From positions 1-64,000 of the forward strand of contig QANY01013824.1 of the NCBI GenBank assembly GCA_003255025.1: a stretch of DNA of 64,000 bases, written 5' to 3'. Under the pieces are notes generated by a model, which was given only the letters and a program-made list of their open reading frames with translations, was not told the origin of the DNA and did no database searches. Origin of the DNA: Datisca glomerata. Its lineage: Eukaryota; Streptophyta; Magnoliopsida; Cucurbitales; Datiscaceae. Both the position numbers and the translations under genes were made by a program. Positions 45,001 to 55,772 of this stretch are shown in pieces (within the stretch, counting starts at the first letter, position 1; the number at the start of each line of letters is the position of its first letter).

Positions 45001-45785
45001 TCCATTTGTAAGACAATTGGACTGTGATCAGAGATGCCGGGAGGAGCAAAGAGACACTTTGTGTCATGGAACGAGTCCATCTAGTGAATATTTGCCATGG
45101 CTCTATCCAACTTACACATAATAAAGGTTCCATCATTATGCTTGTTTGACCATGTGAATTGACAACCTGAGTATGCAAGGACCTCAACCTCAATAGTGAA
45201 AGTGCATTTGTTGAAGTCAAAGATGCCATCATCCCATCCCTTAGCTCCTCCTGATTTCTCACTAGGGGAGGCAATAACATTGAAATCTCTGATGATAAGC
45301 CATGGGGCATGAGAAGTGAGTGAGTGGTGGGAGAACAAGGATTCCCAAAGCTTCTTCCTGATCACTTTAGAATTTGAAGCATATACGAATGTGATATAAC
45401 ATACAACATTAGAATGCTTAATAGTAAGCTTACAAAAAAAAACTTGGTCAGTAGTATCCAAAACTATTACATCAAGTACTTTTGGGTCCCAAGCAACCCA
45501 AATTCTACCCCCTGCAGCAAAATTGTAGTTTGCTACCACCTCCCAATTAGGAAAAATGGCCTTAGCAAGATTAGTGAATTTAAAGTTTTTCACTTTAGTT
45601 TCAAGTAAAGAACAAAGAGAAAGATTGGAATTCTTACAAAGCTTCCTCACAGCAGCTTGTTTTAAGGAGTCATTGAGCCTCCTAATGTTCCAAGTAGCAA
45701 GATTAAACATGAATGGGTGGGTTGTGGGTTTCTCCACTAGCTGCAACTCATTTATCTCTACCCTTTGCAGCGTGTGGTGTGCCAT
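42081..45785 (-). pseudogene. LINE-B ORF2 (EN-RT-zf-RVT), copy 2, two in-frame stops
   Basis: 1235 codons in a single frame from ATG 45785 to the TGA at 42081, with only two stops: TAG at 45081-45083 (Trp in copy 1) and TAA at 44457-44459 (Gly in copy 1, a two-base change). EN: ATWNIR Asn33, LLETKV Glu62, SDHSPIV His254. RT: KAPGPDGFSAGFF, FIPGRRMADN, KKAYDSVNW, QGDPISPYIFV and catalytic FADD at 719-722. The zf-RVT region has CVCCVGYQETHEHLFINC, and the tail YYIWRERNARIFEG. In the family ORF2 nicks DNA and reverse-transcribes its own RNA. No frameshift was seen. Confidence 0.92.
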
Positions 45786-48648
45786 TGTCCTTCTTCTTCT
45801 TCTTCTTCTTTCTCTTTTTGCTTGAGCTGGAAGTGTTTAGAGAAGGTGAAGGGGTGGAAAGCTCTTGGTTCTTGCTCACGACAGCAAGATTATCCTCTTC
45901 TTCCTCAGTTGAGTGCTCAATAGGTTCCACCCTTAGTGGGGAAGCTTCAACTATGTCTTGGTCTAGCACTAAGGCTAATTCAAGTCCCACTTCTGAGTTG
46001 ATTTTCTTCCTTGATCTCTTGGATGGAATCTCAATCCAGCCACTGTCATCATCCAAATGGGTTGAGGGAGTGGAGTTTGGGAGAAGTGAGGGAGAAATGG
46101 GGGATTGTTTTGGGGTGGAATGTGTGGGGGATGAGGGAGAGGAGTGATTTGGGGAGTTTGAGGTGGAGCTAGGGTTGGATTGTGGTAGAGATGGGGATGT
46201 AGCTTGGGGATTAGGAGAAAGTGTTTTAGCTTGCTCGATGAAATTACAATCATGACCAAAGATATCACACTTGTCACACCTCTTTGGTAGACCCTCATAC
46301 TCTACAAAAACATCAATTGGATCCCATCCTTCAATACCAAGATCAATATCAAGATGCTTAAGGATTCTTGACTTGGTTGAAATCTCAACACAGATTCTAG
46401 CGAAGTCTCTTTTCACTCCTTTTGCAGTCAAGTGATCCGAGTATAGGGGTTTACCCACTGCACTAGCAATGTAGCTTAGAGCTTCAGAGGTTCTCAACTC
46501 AAGGGGAACATTCCAAAGTTTCACCCAAATGGGGATCTTAGCTAACTTTTCCTTTGTGAATTTGACATTACGCTCCCATGGTTGCAGAATAAGAGGTTTC
46601 CCTAACAAACGCCAAGGTCCATCTTTAAAGAAATAATCTCGATGTTCTAAGTTATCAAATTTGAAATAGAAGAGTCCTTTGGAAGCTTGACCATCAAGGA
46701 GACCTCTCCCTTTCCAAAGCTGCAACGCAATCCTCTTAACCAAGTGTAATGGAGCTGTTTTACCCACAAAATAGCCAACCAAACAAGTCTCCCATTTGGC
46801 AAAGCTGTCTTTGGTAACAAAGTCCGGGAGCTTTACAACGACCCTATGTTCTTCATAAATTGTAGACTCCTGAAACTCAAGCTCAAACCTACTAGGTTGG
46901 TTTCTCTTAACTTTATCAGCCCAAGATCCATCCTTTTGTTGAGCTTTAGGTGAAGCTTCACAAAGTTTATGGTAGATAGTGTTGCCCTTAAGGGTTTCAG
47001 AAATACCCTTAGCAGCCACCTCCTTTTTCTTTAAAGGTTCCAAAGGTTTGGGGGAAGGATAATACTCACAATTTCGTCTAAACCCCTGAGTAAAAGCATA
47101 TAACTCAAGATCATCAACTACTTGATTGTATTCTGGAAAAATGGATGAATGAGGTTTTCGAGCTGTTGGAGAAGATGAAGCTGACGTGGAGGTGTCCTTT
47201 CCATGCTTAGGTGGTAGTACAAAGGTACCTGAAACATGCTCCAAGGATGTCTTGATTAAAGGCAAGGTCAAATCCCCTTTATGTTCAGGTACAACTGTAA
47301 TTAAGAGAGGCTGTCCTTGCTCCGGGTTTTGGGCCAGGTTGTCTGTCCTTGATGGAGCTGACGTGGAGGAGTCATATCCATGCATAGGTGGTAGTACAAG
47401 GGTAGCTAAAATGTGCTCCAAGGGTGTCTTGGGCAAAGGCAATGTCAAATCACCTTTATCTTCAGGTACAGCCACAATTAAGACAGATTGTCCTTGCTCC
47501 GGGTTTTGGGGCAGGCTGTCTGTCCTTGATGGAGCTGACGTGGAGGAGTCATATTCATGCATAGGTGGTAGTACAAGGGTACCTAAAACGTGCTCCAAGG
47601 ATGTCTTGGGCAAAGGCAATGTCAAATCACCTTTATCTTCAGGTACAGCCACAATTAAGACATATTGTCCTTGCTCCGGGTTTTGGGGCAGGCTGTCTGT
47701 CCTTGCAAGCAAAGTTTTAGCTTTGTTGTTGCCCAAGGTATGCAAGAGTAGGTGTCCTTTCTCCTTTTGCTTTTGTCCTTTCACTTTTTGATCAGAATGT
47801 ATGTCATTGTTTCTAGTCCATGCACAACTAGGGTTAGCTAGAATTGGTGAGGTGGTAGGAGTTGATTGGCTCTCAAGTACAGCCTCATTGACCAATGGAC
47901 AAAAGATTTCACCCTTGATCATCTCTCTTCTTCGTGCTCCTCCTTTGGCCAGATAACCCTTGGTGATTTGCCTGAGTTTTTCAGACAAGGGAAAGCTTGT
48001 TTGCTTCTGAACATGCTCTTTGTTCTTAGAAGCACCTGTAAAAGCCTCATTTACAAAACATGGGGCCCCACCAAATGATGAAGGAACCCTTAAAGCACTA
48101 GAATCCAGTAATAACAAGTCATTGTGTACCTGAGAAGAAGGGACCAAAGAAATGTGCCCACAAGACATTGAGAGCTCATCCAAACCTTTGATTTGCTCCT
48201 CATTAGAGCTAGAAGCAGCCTCATCATTTCCATTAATGGCCATTTGGACCTTTCCTCCCTTATTTGGGGAGTTAAGGTTGTAGCTAAAGGTGCCAAAACA
48301 AGTAGCATGTTCCTCGTCATCTCCATTAATACGAGCAGCAAGTGCTTCTGCCACATTTAGTGCACGAACACACACCTTCTTCTCACCAACTTCTTTGTTC
48401 TCCATAGCTAAAATCTTATCCAAACTTGGAGATTCCTCCAAGGAAGAGCTAGAAGCAACTCTGACTTCTGGGTTTTCCAGCATCGAACTCCCATCTCCTT
48501 TAAGCTTTAGAACATCTTCATGAGACTAAAAGCTCATCTTACCCGAACTTTTCTTACTGATCTTTGAACCTTGCTGAGTCTTGGTTTAAAAATAAGCATC
48601 ATTCACCATTTTAGAAACTAAGCTCAGCTCCTCCCAGAGGAGGAGCAA
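45748..48648 (-). pseudogene. LINE-B ORF1, copy 2 (one early stop)
   Basis: Same protein as 27561-30506. A CAG-to-TAG change near 48527 (after the MSF codons) interrupts it; the frame reopens at Met 48483 and stays open for 911 codons to 45748. It ends earlier than copy 1 because a TGA follows GRDK, so the overlap with ORF2 is 38 bp. Contains the 59-residue triplication (47175-47704), the RRM-like region, the knuckle CDKCDIFGHDC and a Lys-rich tail. Confidence 0.9.
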
Positions 48649-48741
48649 CAAAAAAGCCTCACCAGGTTTCTAGAGAGAAGGGAGAGCTTCTCTCTCTAAA
48701 CATTGTAATCTGTGTTTTACCTTGTCTGTACGTATAATGTT

Positions 48742-49071
48742 AGTACTTCTTTTAATGTGGCTGATTTAAGTCCTTTTGATGTAGGTGATGCATTAGATTC
48801 AAGGTCGAATCCTTTTGAGGAAAGGGGAAATGTTAAGGATCAACCTACATACCAAGTTTCAAGGATTCAACATCTTAAAGATGAGCATAATCAAGAAGGC
48901 AAGGAGCAAGTTCAAGAGGTTTCTAGTCCAATTAGCATGCCTCAAGGACCAATAACAAGGTCACAGTCTAAGAAGCTTCAACAAGCTTTAATCCACAATT
49001 TTCAAGGCTTAGTCAATTTAGCTAGTGAAGGTCTACAAGGACATCAAAGCTTTGGGATAAGTGCAGCATGA
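48742..49071 (+). pseudogene. gypsy-1b integrase C-terminus, extends into 3' LTR
   Basis: VSTSFNVADLSPFDVGDALD, then across the PPT into the LTR as NVKDQPTYQVSRIQHLKDEH and GPITRSQSKKLQQAL, with the stop at 49069-49071. It shows that the pol frame uses ~240 bp of the LTR. The part before 48742 is on the other side of LINE-B. Confidence 0.87.
48818..48830 (+). other. Polypurine tract of gypsy-1b
   Basis: AGGAAAGGGGAAA directly abuts the 3' LTR start TGTTAAGG. It lies within the pol reading frame. Confidence 0.85.
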
Positions 49072-49631
49072 GTCTAGTACAACTTGGTTCAAGTCAACGT
49101 TACTAATGGGTTAAATTAAGTATGTAATGAGTCATTTTTGTGTTACCTCTTGGGCTGAACAAAATTTGACTTTATTTAGAGTCCATTAGTTTTATTTAGC
49201 TTGATATGGTCTATTCTTAATTATTTTTTTAAAATATAATCAGGTCAGTTTCCTATTCTTAAGTTCTAGGATTTTAGGAAATCTTTGTAAAGCCTACAAA
49301 TATGCCTTGCTAGAATGTCTTAGGGGTCCAGAACTTTAATTTAAGAAAAACCAAAAGGTCGTTTTGCTTTTATCTTTGTGTAATTGGGTAGAATACATGC
49401 TTTAAGAAACATTCAAGTAGATTGATCACCTTCTTGTGGAGTGTTTCGAAACTGAAATTCAGAAACAAGTTTTCTTTATTCTAGTTCTTGATCATCTATC
49501 TAAGAAATATGTTTTTCTAGCCTTTTCTTAGGGGTTGTTGCCGAATTGGTTATTGAGATTTTCACGTTAATGTTTAGTGGGTTCCTATACATAAAGGGGT
49601 TCTCAAGCTTATTCTTGGAGGTTTAGTATCA
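48831..49631 (+). repeat. gypsy-1b 3' LTR
   Basis: 801 bp, TGTTAAGGATC to GGTTTAGTATCA, then TSD CAAGT. It pairs with 31968-32767. Its TATA candidate is mutated (TACAAATA). Confidence 0.94.
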
Positions 49632-49881
49632 CAAGTTCATCTAGTTTGGGCCTAAACACATCCCATTGAGCCTTTTTGACTTCATATGGCGCTAGAAGCA
49701 CCTGAAACGACCACAATACTCCATATTCTTATTCCAAACATATTTTGGGAGTAAAAAGTTAGTTCAGGTACATGACATGCCCAAAAGATCTAAGTTTAGC
49801 CAAGTTCATCTAGTTTGGGCCTAAACACGTTCCATTGGTTCTTTTTGACTCCGTGTGCACTAAAAGTGCCTTAAACGACCA
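49632..49881 (+). repeat. ~169 bp satellite, block 4
   Basis: About 1.5 monomers. The first carries the CTTCATATGGCGCTAG variant and CATATTCTTATTCC seen near 22617 and 25014, so it continues the ~14-monomer order of blocks 2 and 3. Confidence 0.93.
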
Positions 49882-49885
49882 CAAC

Positions 49886-51592
49886 AAAGCTAAAACTTTG
49901 CTTGCAAGGACACACAGCCTGCCCCAAAACACGAAGCAAGGACAATCACTCTTAATTGCGGTTGTACCTGGAATTTGCCCAAGACGTCCTTGGAGCGCGT
50001 TTTAGCTACCCTTGTACTACCAGCTAAGCATGGATATGACTCCTCCACGTCAGCTTCATCAAGGACAGACAACCTGCCCCAAAATTCAGAGCAAGGACAG
50101 TCTCTCTTAATTACGGTTGTACCTGAACAGTAAGGGGATTTGACCTTGCCTTTGCTCAAGACATCCTTGGAGCATGTTTCAGGTTCCTTTGTACTGCCAC
50201 CTAAGCATGGAAAGAACACCTCCACGTCAGGTTCATCTTCTCCAACAACTCGAAAACCTCGTTCTTCCATTTTTTCAGAATACAATAAAGTAGTTGAAGA
50301 ACTGGAGTTATATGCTTTTACTCAGGAGTTTAGACGAAATTGTGAGTATTATCCTTCCCCCAAACCTTTGAAACCTTTAAAGAATAAAGAGGAGGCTGCT
50401 AAGGGTATTTCTGAAACCCTTAAGGGAAACACTGTCTACCATAAACTTTGTGAAGCTTCACCTAAAGCTCAACCAAAGGATGGATCTTGGGCTGAAAAAG
50501 CTAAGAGAAACCAACCTAGTAGGTTTGAACTTGAGTTTTAGGAGTCTACAATTTATGAAGAACATAGGGTCATTGTTAAGCTCCCTGACTACCAAAGAAA
50601 GCTTTGCCAAATGGGAGACTTGTTTGGTTGGACATTTTGTGGGTAAAACAGCTCCATTATACTTGTTTAAGGGAGAGGTCTCCTTAATGTTCAAGCTTCC
50701 AAAGGACTTTTCTATTCCAAATTTGATAACTTAGAACACAGAGATTATTTCGTTAAAGATGGACCTTGGCATTTGTTAGGGAAACCTCTTATTCTTCAAC
50801 CATGGGAGCCTAATGTCAAATTCACAAAGGAAAAGTTAGCTAAGATCCCCATTTGGGTGAAACTTTGGAATGTTCCCCTTGAGTTGAGAACTTCTGAAGC
50901 TCTAAGCTACATTGCTAGTGAAAAGAGACTTTGCTAGAATCGGTGTTGACATTTCAAACCAAGTCAAGAATCCTTAAGCATCTTGATATTGATCTTGGTA
51001 TTGAAGGATGAGATCCAATTGATGTTTTTGTAGAGTATGAGGGCCTACCAAAGAAGTGTGACAAGTGTGATATCTTTGGTCATGATTATGATTTCATCCA
51101 GCAAGCTAAAACATATTCTCCTAATCCCCTACCTACAGCCCCATCTCTCCCTCACTCCAACCCTAACTCCACCTCAAACTCCCCAAATCACTCCCTCCCT
51201 CACCCCCACACATTCCACCCCTAAACAATCCCCCATTTCTCCCTCACTTCTCCCAAACACACCTCCCTCAACCCCTTTGGATGATGACAGTGGCTGGATT
51301 GAGATTAAATCCAAGAGAACAAGGAAGAAAGTCAACTCAGATGTGGGACTTGAATATGCCTTAGTGCTAGACCAAGACATAGTTGAAGCTTCCCCACTAA
51401 GGGTGGAACCTATTGAGCACTCCACTGAGGACGAAGAGGATAATCTTGCTGTCGTGAGCAAGAACCAAGAGCTTTCCACCCCTTCTCCTTCTTTAAACAC
51501 TCCCAGCTCAAGAAAAAGGAGAAAGAAGAAGAAGAAGAAGGTCAATAGCACACCACACCCTACAAATGGTAGAGATAAAGGAGTGGGGAAAC
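49886..51592 (+). pseudogene. LINE-B ORF1 C-terminal part, copy 4
   Basis: Begins KTLLARTHSLPQN. The 59-residue units are disrupted (a deletion at LIAVVPGI, stops near 50010), then the frame recovers (TLPLLKTSLEHVSGSFVLPP, FSEYNKVVEELELYAF). The RRM-like region has a TAG at 50540, a frameshift near 50590 and ~70 bp lost near 50920. The knuckle reads CDKCDIFGHDY, losing another Cys. The Lys-rich tail ends near 51545. More divergent from copies 1 and 2 than they are from each other, so probably an older insertion. Confidence 0.85.
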
Positions 51593-51607
51593 CCAAAACT
51601 CACACAT

Positions 51608-52162
51608 TCATGTTTAATCTTGCTACTTGGAACATTAGGGGGCTCAATGACTCCCTAAAACAAGCTGCTGTGAGGAAGCTTTGTAAGAATTTCAGTCTTT
51701 CTCTTTGTTATTTACTTGAAACTAAAGTGAAAAACTTTAAATTCACTAATCTTGCCAAGGCCATTTTTCCTAATTGGTAGGTGGTAGCAATCTACAATTT
51801 TGCTGTAGGGGGTAGAATTGGGGTTGCTTGGGACCCAAATGTACTTGATGTAATAATTTTGGATACTACTGACCAAGTTATATTTTGTAAGCTTACTATT
51901 AAGTATTTTAATGTTGTATGTTATATCACATTCGTATACGCTTCAAATTCTAAAGTGATCAGGAAAAAGTTTTGGGAATCCTTGTGCTCCCACCACTCAC
52001 TTACTTCTCATGCCCCGTGGCTTATCATCGGAGATTTCAATGTTATTTCCTCCCCTAGTGAGAAATCAGGAGGAGCTAAGGGATGGGATGAAGGCATCTT
52101 TTACTTCAACAAATGCACTTTCACTATTGAGGGTAAGGACCTTGCATACTCAGGTTGTCAAT
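51608..52162 (+). pseudogene. LINE-B ORF2 endonuclease part, copy 4
   Basis: FMFNLATWNIRGLNDSLKQ, YLLETKVKN, a TAG at 51778-51780 for a Trp, GRIGVAWDPNVLDV, APWLIIGDFNVIS and KDLAYSGCQL. It stops abruptly where gypsy-2b begins, before the catalytic SDHS block. Confidence 0.86.
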
Positions 52163-53588
52163 TGATATGAACCTCACCGTCACTTTGTGATGAAACCAGA
52201 TAACAATGATGGTTCAAGAACCCAATGATCGATTTTAAAGAAGACACCATGACCCGTTTTCTATGACACAAAGAGAACTTTAGGTATAAGACCTAAGACC
52301 CAATGGCCAAGTTATCTTGTTTCCTTATCATCATTTAAAATGCCATGTCATGCTCCGTGTGGACTGCCATATTGAATGCCACATCATGCTCCATGTGTAA
52401 TGCCATGTAGGATGCCATGTCATCTCCATGTGGGCTGCCATATTGAATGCCACATCATGCTCCATGTCGGCTGCCATGTTGGTTGCCATATCATGGTCCA
52501 CGAGGATGCCACATCATGCTCCATGTGGACTGCCATGATGGACTCCACGACATGCTCCATGTAGGCTGCCATGTTGGACGGCACATCATGCTACGTGTCA
52601 AGTTGTCTTGCTTCCTTGTCATCATTTAAAATGCCATGTCATGCTCCATGTGGACTGCCATATTGAATGCCACATCATGCTCCATGTGTAATGCCATGTC
52701 ATCTCCATGTAGGCTGCCATGTTGAATGCCACATCATGCTCCATGTCGGCTGCCATGTTGGTTGCCATGTCATGGTCCACATAGGATATCATGTTGGATG
52801 CCACATCACGCTCCATGTGGACTGCCATGTTGGACTCCACGACATGCTCCATGCAGGCTGCCATGTTGGATGACACGTCATGCTCCATGTAGGCTGTTAT
52901 ACTCCATGTCATGCTCAACGTCATACTCCCATTGAGTACTTCATCCATCCTCTTTTCTCTAGCTCTTGTGATTTGGCATCTTGGTACTTGAAATAGATCC
53001 ATCCTTTGAGGTTGTGCAACTGGATCCTCATCATTCCCTCCCGCTTGAGAAGGATTTGTCCTCAAATCATCACCTACATCAAATGGAGACAAGTCTGTCA
53101 CATTAAAAGTAACACTTTTATTGTACTCACAAAGAAGATCTAGCTTGTAGGCTTTGTCATTAAGTCTTGCAAGGACTTGGAATAGATCATCCCCTCTAGG
53201 TAGCAGCTTGGAACGTTTTTTTCCTGGAAACCGTTCATTTCTCATGTGCACCCAAACCCAATCTCCGGGATCAAAAATCAATTTATGACACTCTTTGTTG
53301 GCTAGTTTTTCCTTCTCATGTATATTTGCTTAACGAATTCAGCCTTCCTCTTTCCATCTTGTTTGTACCGAATGACATATGAGAATGTCTCAATGAACTC
53401 CACCCAATGAGCATGTATTTTATTCAGCTTGTCTTGCTCCTTTAAATGCTTCAAGTACTCATGACCATTGTGAATCACAAACACCTGCAAAAGTGAAACA
53501 ATATTACTTGGCAAAGAATTGGCCAGATCATTAGTACATAAAATAACCTCTTTGTGCATAAGTACAATAAGGGGTTGATGTGAAAATA
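52163..53588 (-). mobile_element. gypsy-2b fragment (LTR + 3' internal)
   Basis: Minus strand. The LTR (52163-53033) begins TGATATGAACCTCACC and ends CCTCATCA; it has lost ~430 bp (the 15325-15760 equivalent) but gained a ~310 bp tandem duplication of its 36 bp minisatellite part (52307-52610 and 52609-52920). Integrase C-terminal sequence follows (53034-53281), then an RNase H piece. The 5' LTR and most of the element are absent, and no TSD is visible. Confidence 0.85.
53034..53588 (-). pseudogene. gypsy-2b pol remnants (RNase H joined to integrase C-terminus)
   Basis: Sense order from the right: [20 protein letters not shown], then [35 protein letters not shown] (RNase H end), then a jump to IFDPGDWVWVHMRNERFPGK, RLNDKAYKLDLLCEY and FNVTDLSPFDVGDDLRT (integrase C-terminus) leading into the LTR. 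The integrase zinc finger and core are deleted between 53330 and 53281. This is the only gypsy-2 pol sequence in the window, so it links the family to gypsy-1-like pol. Confidence 0.83.
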
Positions 53589-55085
53589 ATGCTTTGCTGA
53601 TGACATACTCTTGTTCTATATAGGAGAGAGAAACAACGTGCATGTGCTTAAAGAAGCTTTGGCCATTTTTCAAGAGCTATCAGGGCTTCAATCAAATATT
53701 TCAAAGAGTCAACTGTTCTTATCAGGGGTGAGCCTAGAGATGTCTTCTTTCATTCATGTTGAACTGAGTTTTACAGAAGGGTCTCTTCCAGTTAGATATC
53801 TTGGCGTCCCACTCATTACAACCAAGCTTACCAAATCAGATTGTCAAGCTTTGGTTGAAGACTCACTATGAGAATCAGGTCTTGGGAATCAAAGTATTTG
53901 TCTTATGCAGGAAGACTCCAGCTTATCAAGAGTGCCCTTATGGCTATGGTCAACCTTTAAAGTGGTCTCTTCAATCTCCCTAAAAAGTGGTGAAGACAGT
54001 CCAATGCTTGGTAATAAATTTTTTATGGAATGGTCAAGATACTAAAGCTTTTGGGGACAAGGTACAAGGTGGGTTGGGCCTTAGAGATCTCGTTCTAGCT
54101 AATGAAGTTGCCATAACCAAAAACTTATGGTTCTTGCTACTCCCTTATAAAAGATCACTTTGGAAAGATTGGTGTCAAACATACCTAATCAGAAAGAGTT
54201 CAATTTTCTTGATTTCCATTACTTCTAACCAATCTTGGGTTCGGAGAAAGCTTCTCAAGCCCAGGAACATGTTTCTGCCCTCTTGCTCTATAACTATTGG
54301 AGATTGTACTACTGTGAAGCTTCTTACAATAATTGGCATCCTCTAGGTGTCCTTTGGGCCAGATTTGGGTAAAGACTTTTGTCAAGAACTTCTTGGACTA
54401 TGGACTATATGGTGAGTGCTGTCATTCAAGACAATCAAAGGCATTGGCTAACTTCAAACCCCTTTGAGCTTCTTGAGATTAGAAGTGTTCCAATTCCTCC
54501 TCCCCAAGCTCAAAAACAAAATGTTTGGAAATGAAGTTCAAATCAGAATGGAGATTTCTCTCTAAGTCTAACCTATAAGGCACTGTCCCCTACAAGACCA
54601 ATGGTTAAGTGGGCAAATGTGATATGGTTCTCTAAACACATCTCAAGGTGCAGCTTTATCTCTTGGTTGGCTTGGTGAAACAAACTTGCCACTAGAGATA
54701 GGGTTGCACAATGGGACCAAACACCAGGGTTTTGTGCTGATTGTGTGTGTGTTGGCTACCCGGAGACACATGAGCATCTTCTTGTCAATTGTTGCTATTC
54801 AGCCAGAGTATGGGCCACACTTGTGAACAAATGTGATCTACACTGCCAGGTTATGTATTGGGGTCATTTTGTAGACTGGATGCTAGCTAATGCAAAAGGA
54901 AGTCACTTATAGGAGTCCTAGTTAAGCTAGCTTTTACTTCCTTCATCTATTATATATGGAGAGAAAGATATGCAAGGATTTTTTAAGGCAAAATCATAGA
55001 TTCCAAGGTCTTAATTGAAGCTATCTCACAATTAGTCAGATTAAGGCTTCAAGATTCGAAGTGTTTTTGGCACTAATGATACCAA
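53589..55085 (+). pseudogene. LINE-B ORF2 C-terminal half, copy 4
   Basis: Starts at the catalytic block [12 protein letters not shown] (TGG-free junction with gypsy-2b), then [41 protein letters not shown] with a frameshift near 53870, FLWNGQDTKA with ~12 residues lost before KVQGGLGLRDL, the NQSWVRRKLL block, and a zf-RVT region (CVCVGYPETHEHLLVNC). Stops lie near 53980, 54344, 54532 and 54676. The tail YYIWRERYARIF is followed by 3' UTR. Confidence 0.85.
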
Positions 55086-55307
55086 TCTACGTTTAGTGGA
55101 TAGATGGGGTCTTAACCAAAGCATTTTGTAAACATTGGCTGTCTTATAAAGCCTTGATATCTAATTTCAGTACTTTACAGATTACTAGTTTAATATACGT
55201 GTAGATCTTAAGACTTTGATTAGGCTCTAATTTTGTATTTCCTAAGGTATGCCCCTTTGTACATGTGTAAGTATCTTTTGATTTATACAATTTGTTTACG
55301 AAAAAAA

Positions 55308-55772
55308 TTCAGTTCGAGTATATGACATGCCCAAAAGATCTAAGTTTAGACAAATTCATCTAGTTTGGCCAAAATATGTCCCATTGGGTCTATTTGACTC
55401 CGTATGGCACTAGAAAATACCTAAAATGACCAAAACACTGCAAATTCTTATTCCAAACGTGTTTTGAGTGTCAAAAGTCAGTTCGAGTACATGACATACC
55501 CAAAAGATTTAAATTTAGCCAAATTAATCTAATTTAGGCCTAAACACGTCCCCATTGGGTATTTTTAACTCCGCATGGCATTAGAAATACTAAAACGACC
55601 AAAAAACTCCAAATTCTTATCTAAATGTGTTTTGGATGTCAAAAGTTAGTTTGAGTACATCCCATGCTCAAAAGATCCTAGTTTAGCCAAGTTCATCTTG
55701 TTTTGACCTAAAGACATCACATTTGGGACTTTTTGATTCCGCATGACACTAGAAGCACCTAAAACAACATAA
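55308..55772 (+). repeat. ~169 bp satellite, block 5
   Basis: About 2.7 monomers. The GGCCAAAATATGTCCC and CTCCGCATGGCATTAGAAATAC variants match the consecutive monomers near 58440-58660 and 62080-62300, so it may be a third, partial copy of the ~12-monomer unit. Confidence 0.9.

Larger units (their letters stand above)
41882..48731 (-). mobile_element. LINE-B copy 2, full-length structure
   Basis: 6850 bp on the minus strand with 3' T-run at 41882-41889, the AACAAATTGTATAAACC end, hairpin GGGGCATACCCC near 41934, 3' UTR, ORF2, ORF1 and 5' UTR with AGAGAGAAGGGAGAGCTTCTC. The TSD GTATAATGTT is at 41872-41881 and 48732-48741 in gypsy-1b integrase. It is the only copy with all LINE-B regions, and also the youngest kind of event here (an insertion in an insertion). 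One stop in ORF1 and two in ORF2 disable it. Confidence 0.95.
31968..49631 (+). mobile_element. gypsy-1b, complete-ended Ty3/gypsy element with two nested LINEs
   Basis: Both LTRs are present (31968-32767 and 48831-49631) and flanked by the perfect TSD CAAGT (31963-31967 and 49632-49636); removing it rejoins a normal monomer (TTTAGCCAAGTTCATCTAG). PBS, leader repeats, gag, protease, RT, RNase H, integrase and PPT lie in the usual gypsy order. Its own length is about 6.8 kb. LINE-A inserted at 35538-39548 and LINE-B at 41882-48731, each with its own TSD. Coding regions are dead. Confidence 0.95.
49882..55307 (+). mobile_element. LINE-B copy 4, rearranged, with gypsy-2 fragment
   Basis: A plus-strand LINE-B remnant. 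It starts within ORF1 at a satellite/LINE microhomology (ACAACA) and continues through the ORF1 end and EN to 52162. There, gypsy-2b (-) replaces the rest of EN, the linker and the RT fingers. LINE-B resumes at the FADD block at 53589 and runs to the 3' end (TTTATACAATTTGTTTAC, 55307). There is no TSD, and ~45-50 bp of satellite are missing between its two flanks. Confidence 0.88.

Noticed and set aside
26114..48731. LINE-B copies 1 and 2 as one segmental duplication
   Set aside because: They are nearly identical but each has its own TSD and a different target (satellite and gypsy-1b integrase), so they are separate insertions.
52376..52935. His/Cys-rich frames (MPHHAPC type) on the plus strand
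   Set aside because: They are antisense readings of the 36 bp minisatellite in the gypsy-2 LTR.
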